Source: Burkholderiales bacterium UBA954 (lineage in GTDB: Bacteria > Pseudomonadota > Gammaproteobacteria > Burkholderiales > Burkholderiaceae_A). From it: a stretch of 9,991 nt of DNA. The notes under the pieces are model-generated. The model was not told the DNA's origin. It ran no database searches and saw only the letters and a list, made by a program, of their open reading frames with translations. How positions within the stretch are numbered: the first letter of the stretch is position 1; every line of letters starts with the position of its first letter. The position numbers and the translations under genes are program-made. Shown piece by piece: positions 1 through 6,829 of the stretch. The stretch is from positions 36,453-46,443 of the forward strand of contig DBCQ01000012.1 of NCBI GenBank assembly GCA_002293155.1, read 5' to 3'.

Positions 1-2339
1 TCTGCAATGGGGGCTGGCACGCCCACAGCGATCGGCGCAGGCACTGCGGATTGGCTGGCAAGAGGCTCTGGGGTAAATTGAGGCTCTGGGCTGGCTTGAC
101 GCTCTACTGGCGGTACTTCCTGGGATGACTCGGAAGCAAATTCCTGGGTTGGGTTCTCGCCTTCTTCGCGTCGGTTGCCTGCACGACCGCGGCGGCGGCG
201 ACGGCCCGATCGTTTCTGATCAAGGGCCTCTGCCATCTCAGCGGTGTCGGCATTAGGCTGGGTGAGCGCATCTTGAACCTCCTCTTTGGAGGCGTCTTGT
301 GCAGAGCGGTCCGCACGATCTTGGCGCGGCCGGTTGTCGCGTCGTTGATCCTTGCGCTGATCTGATTTTGGCTCAGCCGATGCCTCGGGGCGTGCCGAAT
401 CTTTATCATCGCGTCGGGGCTGACGGCCAGAGGTTGCACGATCACCATCCTTGGCGTTACGCGCCTCCCGGTTATCCCGTTGGCCACGATCGTCTTTACC
501 GCGACCTTGGCGCTCGTTTCGATCTCCGCGGTCATTTCGGCCCCGGCCATTGCGATTTCGATCGCCTGTGCGATCACCGCGCTCGTTGCGCTCACCGGTT
601 CTCGCGTGTCGATTCGGCTCTTGGGCAGGCGTTTTTTCGCTACCCGAGAACCAGCCCATGATCTTTGACAACAGGCCTTTTTCTGCGGCTGCAGTCTCGG
701 AAGCCGGCCTTGAAGCGACTGGCGCCGGGCGGCTTGGGGTGATGCCTTTTACGACCGCCTCTTGGCGTGGCTTGGCGGCAATAGCCTCGGTTTTTTGCTG
801 CTGATAGCTTGTCTCAACGGCGGGCTCGTCGGCCATCGCATAGCTTGCGCGGGTATCTTCAAGCCTTGGGTCATCATGCTTGAGACGCTCAATCGAATAG
901 TTTGGCGTTTCGAGGTGCTTATTAGGAATGAGAACGACGGTGACCTTTAAGCGAAACTCTAGCTTTGCAATATCTGTCCGTTTTTCATTAAGCAAGAATG
1001 TTGCGACCTCAACCGGAACCTGAACATGAAGTGCGGCAGTACCTTCTTTCATGGCCTCTTCTTGCAAGATACGCAGAATGTGTAGGGCGCTGGAATCGAC
1101 ATCGCGGATCACGCCTGTGCCATTACAGCGCGGACAGGTAATGTGCGAGCCCTCGTTAAGGGCGGGCCGCAGCCGCTGACGCGAGAGCTCCATGAGCCCA
1201 AAGCGTGAGATCTTGCCCATCTGGACGCGCGCGCGATCAAAATGAAGTGCATCGCGCAGGCGTTGCTCCACATCGCGCTGATTTCTCTGCGACTCCATAT
1301 CGATGAAGTCGATCACAATCAGGCCGCCTAAGTCGCGCAGTCTTAGCTGACGGCCCACCTCTTCGGCTGCTTCTGTGTTGGTGCGAAACGCTGTCTCTTC
1401 AATATCGGAGCCGCGCGTTGCTCGGGCAGAGTTGACGTCGACGGCAACCAAGGCTTCGGTGTGATCGATCACAATAGCGCCGCCGGAAGGCAGGGGAACG
1501 ACACGGGAGTAGGCCGTCTCGATCTGATGCTCGATCTGGAATCGTGAAAACAGGGGAACGTCGTCGTTATAGCGTTTAACCCGGGCACCCATATCCGGCA
1601 TGACATGCAGCATGAACTGGCGGGCCTGTTCGTATATGTCATCGGTATCGACGAGGATCTCGCCAATTTCGGGGTGAAAATAATCACGAATTGCACGAAT
1701 GACCAGACTAGATTCTTGATAAATCAGATACGCGCCCGGCTGCAGCTTGCGGGCATCATCAATGGCTGTCCAGAGTTGCATCAGGTAATTCAAATCCCAC
1801 TGAAGTTCTTCGGCCGTGCGGCCAATTCCGGCAGTGCGAGCAATGAGACTCGTACCGGCAGGAACCTCGAGCTGGTCCATGGTCTCGCGCAGTTCTTGGC
1901 GCTCTTCGCCTTCAATTCGGCGCGAGACGCCTCCCCCTCGGGGGTTATTGGGCATCAGCACGAGGTAGCGGCCTGCGAGCGAGATAAAGGTGGTTAGCGC
2001 CGCACCTTTATTGCCACGCTCCTCCTTTTCAATCTGGACCAAGAGCTCAGTGCCCTCTGCAATTGCCTCTTTGATGCTGGCTCGGCCGGCATCCACACCG
2101 GGTCGGAAATACTCACGAGAGATTTCTTTGAATGGCAAAAAGCCGTGGCGTTCTTCACCGTAATTTACAAAACAGGCTTCGAGGCTAGGCTCAACCCGGG
2201 TCACGACACCCTTGTAGATATTGCTTTTTTTCTGCTCTCGACCGGCAGTCTCAATATCGAGATCGATCAGCCGTTGGCCGTCGACGATGGCAACCCGCAG
2301 TTCCTCTGCATGGGTGGCGTTAAATAACATACGTTTCAT
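1..2339 (-). CDS. rne: Ribonuclease E, 5' 779 codons (partial, runs off left edge)
   Basis: RNase E is the endonuclease that starts most mRNA decay and matures rRNA and tRNA; it acts at the inner membrane as the degradosome scaffold. The reading frame is open on the minus strand from the ATG at 2337-2339 to the window edge. Visible parts in order: an S1 RNA-binding region around residues 35-120 (NIYKGVVTRVEP), the DNase I-like catalytic core with metal-binding aspartates D301 (VDVNSARAT) and D344 (LIVIDFIDM), and the Zn-link CPRC at C402/C405. These match E. coli D303, D346, C404 and C407 almost residue for residue. After about residue 510 comes a disordered half with a hydrophobic helix (556-566), an Arg/Asp/Asn/Gly-rich stretch (577-678), an RRRRRGR cluster (713-719) and a Pro/Ala/Glu-rich tail. 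The paralogue RNase G lacks such a scaffold, so RNase E is preferred. The C-terminus is not in the window. Confidence 0.97.
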   Translation of the reverse strand, partial: MKRMLFNATHAEELRVAIVDGQRLIDLDIETAGREQKKSNIYKGVVTRVEPSLEACFVNYGEERHGFLPFKEISREYFRPGVDAGRASIKEAIAEGTELLVQIEKEERGNKGAALTTFISLAGRYLVLMPNNPRGGGVSRRIEGEERQELRETMDQLEVPAGTSLIARTAGIGRTAEELQWDLNYLMQLWTAIDDARKLQPGAYLIYQESSLVIRAIRDYFHPEIGEILVDTDDIYEQARQFMLHVMPDMGARVKRYNDDVPLFSRFQIEHQIETAYSRVVPLPSGGAIVIDHTEALVAVDVNSARATRGSDIEETAFRTNTEAAEEVGRQLRLRDLGGLIVIDFIDMESQRNQRDVEQRLRDALHFDRARVQMGKISRFGLMELSRQRLRPALNEGSHITCPRCNGTGVIRDVDSSALHILRILQEEAMKEGTAALHVQVPVEVATFLLNEKRTDIAKLEFRLKVTVVLIPNKHLETPNYSIERLKHDDPRLEDTRASYAMADEPAVETSYQQQKTEAIAAKPRQEAVVKGITPSRPAPVASRPASETAAAEKGLLSKIMGWFSGSEKTPAQEPNRHARTGERNERGDRTGDRNRNGRGRNDRGDRNERQGRGKDDRGQRDNREARNAKDGDRATSGRQPRRDDKDSARPEASAEPKSDQRKDQRRDNRPRQDRADRSAQDASKEEVQDALTQPNADTAEMAEALDQKRSGRRRRRGRAGNRREEGENPTQEFASESSQEVPPVERQASPEPQFTPEPLASQSAVPAPIAVGVPAPIA
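306..611 (-). repeat. Low-complexity Arg/Asp/Asn/Gly-rich stretch in RNase E (residues 577-678)
   Basis: About 100 residues in which roughly 30% are Arg, interspersed with Gly, Asp, Asn, Glu and Gln in short irregular units such as RGDRNERQGRG and DRNRNGRGR. It is a degenerate amino-acid repeat, not a perfect DNA repeat. In E. coli the equivalent part of RNase E holds an arginine-rich RNA-binding region and the partner-binding microdomains. Here it probably adds RNA-binding capacity and disorder. A second, denser cluster (RRRRRGR, residues 713-719) lies further downstream at about 183-203. Confidence 0.8.
642..674 (-). other. Probable membrane-targeting helix of RNase E (residues 556-566)
   Basis: Residues 556-566 read LLSKIMGWFSG, a short amphipathic stretch with Leu, Ile, Met, Trp and Phe in an otherwise very hydrophilic region. 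In E. coli RNase E the membrane-targeting amphipathic helix lies at about residues 565-582, also just after the catalytic half. The matching place and character suggest the same role here. The function is inferred from position and composition only. Confidence 0.55.
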
Positions 2340-2348
2340 TACGAACTA

Positions 2349-2355
2349 CTCCTTC
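2349..2355 (-). promoter_or_regulatory. Ribosome-binding site of rne
   Basis: On the minus strand GAAGGAG stands 9 nt before the ATG at 2339. It is a strong Shine-Dalgarno and fixes the rne start, which gives the family-typical N-terminus MKRMLFNA. Confidence 0.85.
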
Positions 2356-2359
2356 AATG

Positions 2360-2376
2360 CGCCCGCAAAGCGAGCG
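2360..2376 (-). promoter_or_regulatory. Hairpin just upstream of the rne Shine-Dalgarno
   Basis: In the rne mRNA this reads CGCUCGC-UUU-GCGGGCG, a 7-bp stem with one G-U pair and a 3-nt loop. It ends four bases before the Shine-Dalgarno. A stem this close could affect ribosome access or present a U-rich single-stranded loop to RNase E. The pairing is seen directly; the regulatory role is inference by analogy with the structured E. coli rne leader. Confidence 0.4.
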
Positions 2377-2524
2377 ACGAACCCGCGTTAGCGGTTAAAT
2401 GGAGCGTGCAATGATCGTGGGGCTAGGCAGGGACGAGCGAACGCGAGACCGACAAATGATGCTGGGCCTCGTTTCTGGCGGAAGACTTTGGGTGGCTGAC
2501 AGGGAAAAAACTCTTATCACGCTA

Positions 2525-2547
2525 AACAACACCAATCCGGTTGTGTT
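2525..2547. repeat. Imperfect inverted repeat in the rne leader
   Basis: AACAACACC (2525-2533) faces GGTTGTGTT (2539-2547) across a 5-base loop, with 7 of 9 positions pairing and two central mismatches. It lies inside the presumed rne leader. On the minus strand a run of six T follows, but 14 bases after the stem, so it is not a standard intrinsic terminator. Confidence 0.35.
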
Positions 2548-2673
2548 CGTTAATCTCGTTTGCCGGGCCGCGCGAAATTGCGCTCCTCGGTCAAATACAA
2601 TCCAGTGCAACATGCCGCTGGCGCAGAGGCATCGAATGGCTTAGTGTTTCTTCCTGCTCGCGACGGTCTTTGG

Positions 2674-2694
2674 GATCACTATTGCATAGTGGTC
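2674..2694. repeat. Inverted repeat CACTAT-TGC-ATAGTG, possible operator
   Basis: The core CACTAT (2677-2682) and ATAGTG (2686-2691) are perfect 6-base arms around TGC. The arms extend to 9 bases (2674-2694) with one G-T mismatch. It overlaps the -10 of the best rne promoter candidate, so it could be a protein-binding site. A chance repeat of this size in a gap of this length cannot be excluded. Confidence 0.4.
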
Positions 2695-2710
2695 TGAGAC
2701 AACGTGGCAA
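2681..2710 (-). promoter_or_regulatory. Candidate sigma-70 promoter for rne
   Basis: On the minus strand TTGCCA (2705-2710, five of six to the -35 consensus) is followed after 18 bases by TGCAAT (2681-2686, four of six to the -10 consensus). Transcription would start near 2674 and give a leader of about 335 nt, similar to that of E. coli rne. The -10 lies within the inverted repeat at 2674-2694. The match is modest and unproven. Confidence 0.3.
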
Positions 2711-2785
2711 ACCGGGACACGACAACCAAACGGAAATCATCTCTGCTTCAATCAGTATACCCTCTGAATAGCCAAATCCCCTGTA

Positions 2786-3946
2786 ATGTCCTCAACCCGA
2801 CCTCTTTTGCCCAAAACAACCCATCCCGATGGCCGAAAAACTGCCCTGCCGGCAGCGCCCCGGGCCCAGGTACCGGTTGCCGAGCCCCAGGCCCAGGGCC
2901 GCGGGGTCGAGCAATGGGTCGTCAACGCCGACTATGCCGGCCAACGAATCGATAACTTTCTGTTGTCGCGCTTAAAGGGGGTTCCCAAGACCCGGATCTA
3001 CAAAATGCTCAGAACGGGCGAGGTTCGGGTCAATGGCGGCCGGGTGAGTAGCGACTACCGTATCGAGGCCGACGACCGTCTGCGCATTCCTCCAGTGCGG
3101 GTCATGCCGGCCCCGGATCCCGATGCCCGACATCAGGCCTCGGGCCCGGTCTCGCCGGCAATGGCGAAATCAATGAGCGAGAAAATCCAAGTTCTCTTTG
3201 AAGACGAATTGGTGTTGGCGATTAATAAGCCCTTTGGTTTTGCAGTCCACGGTGGCAGTGGCGTGAAGCTCGGGGTGATCGAGGCGTTACGCCAGAGCCG
3301 CTTCGGCGGGGGTGCAAACGCCTTATCGCGGGGTACAAATCGGATCGAGAGCGGGTTTCTTGAACTTGTACATCGGCTTGACCGTGAGACATCAGGAGTG
3401 ATGTTGATTGCCAAGCGACGATCAGCCTTAACTGAGTTTCATCGCCAGCTGCGCGACGGCGAGATGCGCAAGCGTTACCTAGCCCTGGTCTGGGGGAGTT
3501 GGCCCATCGGGCTCGATCGCATTGAGGCGCCCCTCCATAAATGGGTCAATGCAAAGGGGGAGCGTTGGGTTCGGGTCCAAGACGATGGCCAGACGGCCAT
3601 CACGAAGATCAAGGTTTTGCAACGTGTGACACACCGGTTGATGGGTGAGGTTTCTTTTCTGATCTGCGAGCCGTTAACGGGGCGAACCCACCAGTTACGG
3701 GTACATCTAGCCCACACTGGCTGCCCGATTATTGGCGACCCTAAATACGGCCGATACGCCCATGATGCTGTGTTTGGCCAGAAGCATCCCGAGCCCGATT
3801 GCCGATGGGTAACGCGAATGTTTTTGCACGCCTGGCAGCTGCGCTGCAAGCACCCGAAAAGCGCTGAGCGGCTTGACTTAAGCGCGGCTGCGGATGCGGC
3901 GTTCCTGCAAGGGCTTGAACAACTCAGAATGGATACACCCGAATGA
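2786..3946 (+). CDS. rluC: 23S rRNA pseudouridine synthase RluC (RluA family)
   Basis: RluC isomerises uridines to pseudouridine in 23S rRNA (positions 955, 2504 and 2580 in E. coli). The protein has 386 residues, longer than E. coli RluC (about 319). The order is a Pro/Ala-rich N-terminal extension (1-40, seven prolines), an S4 RNA-binding domain (about 50-104, AGQRIDNFL and RIYKMLRTGEVRVNG), a linker of about 25 residues, and the catalytic domain. The latter shows HRLDRETSG with catalytic D199, and the family motif GRTHQLRVHL at 299-308. No strong Shine-Dalgarno precedes the ATG at 2786, and no better in-frame ATG exists before the S4 domain, so the start is somewhat uncertain. The S4 domain and motifs exclude RluA. 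RluD is the main alternative, but the order beside divergent rne favours RluC. The stop overlaps the next start as ATGA. Confidence 0.9.
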   Translation: MSSTRPLLPKTTHPDGRKTALPAAPRAQVPVAEPQAQGRGVEQWVVNADYAGQRIDNFLLSRLKGVPKTRIYKMLRTGEVRVNGGRVSSDYRIEADDRLRIPPVRVMPAPDPDARHQASGPVSPAMAKSMSEKIQVLFEDELVLAINKPFGFAVHGGSGVKLGVIEALRQSRFGGGANALSRGTNRIESGFLELVHRLDRETSGVMLIAKRRSALTEFHRQLRDGEMRKRYLALVWGSWPIGLDRIEAPLHKWVNAKGERWVRVQDDGQTAITKIKVLQRVTHRLMGEVSFLICEPLTGRTHQLRVHLAHTGCPIIGDPKYGRYAHDAVFGQKHPEPDCRWVTRMFLHAWQLRCKHPKSAERLDLSAAADAAFLQGLEQLRMDTPE

Positions 3947-4611
3947 CACAACCGCTGGCCTACGAACTCGTTATTTTTGATTGGGATGGGACCATTGTGG
4001 ATTCCACCCCAACGATTACCCAAGCCATTCTGAGTGCCTGTGAGGATATTGGGATCGCAGTGCCGGCGCGCGAAGATGCCAGTTATGTCATCGGCCTGGG
4101 CCTTCAAGATGCCTTATCGCGGGTTGCGCCGAACATTACCGTTGCGCAACAAGCGCAGCTCACCGAGCGGTTTCGGTTTCATTACCTCGCTCGCGACCAG
4201 ATGCTGCAGCCTTTTGATGGAATAACCAAAATGCTCTCTGATCTAAAAACCCAGGGCCTGCCGCTTGCGGTTGCTACCGGAAAATCGCGCGCGGGTCTTG
4301 AGCGCGCATGGGATGCAACCGGGACAAGGCAGTATTTTGAGACATCGCGCTGCGCCGATGAGACTGATCCAAAGCCTGCCCCCACGATGGTCTTAGAAAT
4401 CTGTGAAGAGCTTGCGATATCCCCAGATAACGTGCTGGTGATTGGGGATACTACCCATGATATTTTCATGGCCCAGTCGGCCGGCGCAGATGCGATGGCA
4501 GTAGGGTATGGTGCCCATCGCAAAGAGGATCTGCTGCGTGCAAACCCGTTGGGCTGTATGCATTCCGTAAATGAACTTCACAATTGGATTACAACATGGC
4601 TAGTGAAATAG
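3943..4611 (+). CDS. HAD-superfamily hydrolase, phosphoglycolate-phosphatase-like
   Basis: A 222-residue soluble phosphatase of the HAD IA group. All four HAD motifs are visible: FDWDGT with nucleophile D13 and acid/base D15, T112 in ATGKS, K144 in DPKPAP, and D169/D173 in GDTTHD. Between motifs I and II lies a helical cap of about 60-70 residues, as in Gph. Such enzymes remove phosphate from small phosphometabolites; 2-phosphoglycolate is the common annotation, but the substrate cannot be read from sequence. The start ATG overlaps the rluC stop by four bases, so translation is probably coupled to rluC. The 3' end overlaps sppA. The length is typical of the group. Confidence 0.88.
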   Translation: MTQPLAYELVIFDWDGTIVDSTPTITQAILSACEDIGIAVPAREDASYVIGLGLQDALSRVAPNITVAQQAQLTERFRFHYLARDQMLQPFDGITKMLSDLKTQGLPLAVATGKSRAGLERAWDATGTRQYFETSRCADETDPKPAPTMVLEICEELAISPDNVLVIGDTTHDIFMAQSAGADAMAVGYGAHRKEDLLRANPLGCMHSVNELHNWITTWLVK

Positions 4612-5552
4612 AGTCCGTTAGTAGCGCTGAGAAGAATTACAAGATGATCGAGCGCGTCTTGCTTGCGAATGTAGAAGAGCAGCGTCGTGCGCGGCGTTGG
4701 GGTCTCTTTTGGCGATTTGCGACATTCTTTATTTTTCTTGTTGTTCTGGCTGCGACGCTTCTGGGTGATGGTCCTGCGGGATCTCCACCCACCTCACGCC
4801 ATACCGCGATGGTTGATCTTGCGGGTGTTATTCATACCGATGGTGGGGCGAGCGCCGAAGTCATCAATGAGTCGCTGCGGCTTGCCTTTGAGAATAAGGC
4901 GGCCGCTGGTGTAATTATTCGTGTGAATAGCCCCGGTGGAAGCCCTGTGCAGTCGGGCATGGTGTTTGATGAGATACGCAGACTCAAGAAACTCCATCAG
5001 GACAAACCGGTCATCGCCGTTGTTGAAGATGTCGCCGCATCCGGGGGTTACTACGTCGCATCTGCAGCCGATTCAATCTATGTGGATAAGGCAAGTCTTG
5101 TGGGTTCGATTGGCGTTCGGATGGATAGCTTTGGATTTACTGAGGCGATGAAGAAGTTTGGCGTCGAGCGTCGTGTCCTAACGTCTGGCGAAAATAAGGC
5201 CCTGCTTGATCCGTTTCTTCCAGTAGATCCCAAGCAAAAAGCGGCAGTCCAGTCGATGCTCACCGAGGTTCATCAGCAGTTTATTGCGGCCGTTAAAGGG
5301 GGTCGTGGCGATCGATTAAAGGCATCGCCCGAGATTTTCTCAGGCATGGTCTGGACCGGCGCCAAGAGCGTGGAGCTTGGCCTTGCCGATGGCATCGGTT
5401 CAGTCGATAGCGTTGCGCGCGAGATCGTGAAAGCTGAAGAGGTGGTGGATTACACGCTTCAGCCTAACTTTGCCGAGCGTCTCGCAAAACGATTTGGTGC
5501 CTCGATGGGTGAGGCTCTCGGTCAGGTCTTAATGCGTTGGTCGTTTTATTAA
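4596..5552 (+). CDS. sppA: Signal peptide peptidase SppA, single-domain S49 serine protease
   Basis: A membrane-anchored protease that degrades cleaved signal peptides or other membrane-associated peptides. With the ATG at 4596 it has 318 residues. An RRARR cluster (30-34) precedes one transmembrane helix (about 41-57), which gives an N-in anchor with the protease domain outside the cytoplasm. The catalytic dyad is visible: S149 in AASGGYY and K201 in SGENK. The spacing of 52 matches the Ser147/Lys199 dyad of B. subtilis SppA, and NSPGG marks the upstream conserved loop. It is the short single-domain form, unlike the long duplicated SppA of E. coli (about 618 residues). A TTG at 4584 is a possible start four codons earlier, but neither start has a clear Shine-Dalgarno; ATG is preferred. 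It overlaps the HAD gene by 16 bases, which suggests coupling. Its stop interlocks with that of convergent yceF. Confidence 0.92.
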   Translation: MASEIESVSSAEKNYKMIERVLLANVEEQRRARRWGLFWRFATFFIFLVVLAATLLGDGPAGSPPTSRHTAMVDLAGVIHTDGGASAEVINESLRLAFENKAAAGVIIRVNSPGGSPVQSGMVFDEIRRLKKLHQDKPVIAVVEDVAASGGYYVASAADSIYVDKASLVGSIGVRMDSFGFTEAMKKFGVERRVLTSGENKALLDPFLPVDPKQKAAVQSMLTEVHQQFIAAVKGGRGDRLKASPEIFSGMVWTGAKSVELGLADGIGSVDSVAREIVKAEEVVDYTLQPNFAERLAKRFGASMGEALGQVLMRWSFY

Positions 5553-6172
5553 TCAACTCTCGATAGGGGCTGCAGGGGGTCAAAGCCAATATCGCGCAAG
5601 AGTCGGCTCAGTGCGATTAACGGCAGCCCAATGAGCGCCGTGGGGTCTGGCCCCTCAAGGGATTCAATCAGCGTAATACCGAGTGCTTCGGATTTCGCTG
5701 CCCCCGCACAGTCAAAGGGTTGTTCAATTTCAATATAACGATTTAGACGTGCCTCGGTGAGTTCGTCTGCGCTGCGAAAGCGCACATGGGTGGTCACGAG
5801 GTCGGAGATCACCTGCGCGCCGGCATGGGTTGCAACCGACACGGCGGTGTGAAAATCACAGACCTGGCCGCGCTGTAGAAGAAGTTGTTCGAGCGCACGC
5901 TGGGCATTACCCGGTTTTTCAAGCCTGCGCTCGCCAATACAGGCCACCTGATCAGAGCCAATCACTACTGCGAGGGGGTTGTCACGGGCCACCACCACCG
6001 CCTTTTCTTTCGCGAGTCTCAATGCGGTATCGCGTGGCGATTCATTGGCCCGGGCGGATTCGTCGATATTGGGTGATTGGCTCTCGAATGTCAGACCAAA
6101 GCGCGATAAAAGCTCACGTCGATAGACGCTGCTTGAGGCCAGAATAAGTCTGCGTGAGGTGCTCGTGTTCAT
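5549..6172 (-). CDS. yceF: Maf-family nucleotide pyrophosphatase, YceF (m7GTP) type
   Basis: A cytosolic house-cleaning enzyme that hydrolyses non-canonical nucleoside triphosphates. 207 residues, the usual length. The N-terminal loop ILASSSVYRRELLSR (10-24) is the Maf signature, followed by conserved lysines K55 and K57 (LAKEKA) and catalytic D74 in IGSDQV. The GSDQ form, instead of DT in the dTTP/UTP enzymes (YhdE), and the later EKPGN point to the YceF subfamily, which acts on m7GTP. It lies alone on the minus strand between plus-strand genes. The start ATG (6170-6172) has only a GAAGG 15 nt upstream, so initiation looks weak. It is divergent from yceD across 47 bases and converges on sppA with overlapping stop codons, leaving no room for a terminator between them. 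Confidence 0.93.
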   Translation of the reverse strand: MNTSTSRRLILASSSVYRRELLSRFGLTFESQSPNIDESARANESPRDTALRLAKEKAVVVARDNPLAVVIGSDQVACIGERRLEKPGNAQRALEQLLLQRGQVCDFHTAVSVATHAGAQVISDLVTTHVRFRSADELTEARLNRYIEIEQPFDCAGAAKSEALGITLIESLEGPDPTALIGLPLIALSRLLRDIGFDPLQPLSRVD

Positions 6173-6219
6173 GGTGCTTACTTGAAACCTTCAGAGAAGC
6201 GGTCTAAGGTTCGGCCATT

Positions 6220-6813
6220 ATGATCTCGATTCCAGCCTCGAAAGGGTTCGACCGCAAAGCGCCACTGTCCACAGCCTTTCTTGAGAAGTCTCTGGCCCAA
6301 TCACGACTGCCCGCCCATGGAGAAGTCTTGCCCGCCGAGTGCGGGAGGATTGCATCGTCGGCAACCAGTATTACACGGCCGATTCGTTGGACTTTTGCCC
6401 CCGGAGATGTGGCACCCAGCCTGGGCCGTCCCCGCCGTCGATGGTGGCTCATGGTTGAAGCGGATGTGAACTGCATCTGTGAGCGTTGCATGGCCCCGGT
6501 GGTTTTGTCGGTGCATGGCCGGCGGGGATTTGAGTTTTTTGCCTCTGCCCAGCAGGCTGATGCCATGACCGACCAGGTCACCGAGGAAGACGAGCACCGG
6601 GACCCTGAACTTGCCGAGATTGATTTCCTGTCTCCCGAGGATGGTGTGACCTTAACGGACCTGATTGAAGAAGAGGTCTTGCTAAGCCTTCCGATGTCGC
6701 CGCGGCATCAGGCCTGTACCCCAGATTTCACGTCCGACCCCGGGCCAGAGCAGGCCAAGACCCAGCCTTTTGCGGGTCTCGCAGCGCTAAAGGACAGGCT
6801 TAAAAAATCCTAA
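6220..6813 (+). CDS. yceD: YceD/DUF177 family protein, large-subunit rRNA accumulation
   Basis: A 197-residue soluble protein of the DUF177 family, needed for normal 23S rRNA accumulation in bacteria and plastids; the molecular mechanism is not settled. Seen in the sequence: the CERC motif (C87, C90) with an extra cysteine at C85, an acidic middle, the typical LTDLIEEEVLLSLPMSP segment, then H163 and C166, and the C-terminal PFAGLAALK. The cysteines suggest a metal site, which is an inference. The family's normal position directly before rpmF is kept. AAGG stands 10 nt before the ATG and supports this start. The upstream gap to divergent yceF is only 47 bases, so its promoter must lie there or within yceF; I could not identify one. 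Confidence 0.9.
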   Translation: MISIPASKGFDRKAPLSTAFLEKSLAQSRLPAHGEVLPAECGRIASSATSITRPIRWTFAPGDVAPSLGRPRRRWWLMVEADVNCICERCMAPVVLSVHGRRGFEFFASAQQADAMTDQVTEEDEHRDPELAEIDFLSPEDGVTLTDLIEEEVLLSLPMSPRHQACTPDFTSDPGPEQAKTQPFAGLAALKDRLKKS

Positions 6814-6829
6814 AAAACGAAAAATGCCC

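Larger units (their letters stand above)
2340..2785. other. Divergent intergenic region rne-rluC: rne leader and promoters
   Basis: This 446-base gap separates the start codons of rne (minus) and rluC (plus). It has short open frames on both strands, but none with a convincing ribosome-binding site or recognisable protein. I read it as the rne promoter and a long 5' untranslated leader, with rluC control at the right end. In E. coli the rne leader is about 360 nt and mediates autoregulation by RNase E itself. Structures seen: a stem beside the rne Shine-Dalgarno (2360-2376), a stem with one bulge (2380-2396, AACCCGC/GCGGTT), an imperfect repeat (2525-2547) and a near-perfect one (2674-2694). 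At 2754-2761 a GTATAC core gives -10-like hexamers in both directions (TATACT minus, TATACC plus), but neither has a good -35. A TATACC-based rluC start would lie only about 20 bases before its ATG. Confidence 0.6.

Noticed and set aside
104..595. 163-residue minus-strand open frame
   Set aside because: It lies on the same strand as rne but in another frame, inside the low-complexity region. The rne frame is open throughout and gives the expected scaffold, so this is a by-product.
480..668. Hydrophobic 62-residue plus-strand open frame resembling a small membrane protein
   Set aside because: It is antisense to the Arg/Asp-rich part of rne; reversed Arg and Asp codons give Ala, Ile, Val and Ser. 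It has no ribosome-binding site and the rne frame is clearly real.
1491..1560. Direct repeat CAGGGGAACG at 1491-1500 and 1551-1560
   Set aside because: Both copies encode Val-Pro-Leu in RNase E with the same codons; this is a coding coincidence.
2505..2547. Intrinsic terminator or attenuator in the rne leader (stem at 2525-2547, T-run at 2505-2510 on the minus strand)
   Set aside because: The stem is mismatched and the T-run begins 14 bases after it, too far for a normal intrinsic terminator.
2395..2644. Opposing small open frames (plus 81 and minus 72 residues) in the rne-rluC gap
   Set aside because: They overlap each other, lack convincing ribosome-binding sites and show no recognisable protein character. 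The region is better explained as the rne leader.
2754..2761. Back-to-back -10 elements from GTATAC for rne and rluC
   Set aside because: Good -10-like hexamers in both directions, but neither has a -35 at acceptable spacing. Kept only as a remark in the intergenic entry.
3475..4107. 210-residue minus-strand open frame across the rluC-HAD junction
   Set aside because: It is antisense to two genes with full catalytic motifs, and its translation resembles no family.
6184..6212. Inverted GAAACCTT/AAGGTTC between yceF and yceD as an operator
   Set aside because: It needs a bulged base and a 14-base loop, and overlaps the likely yceD ribosome-binding site. Too weak to call.
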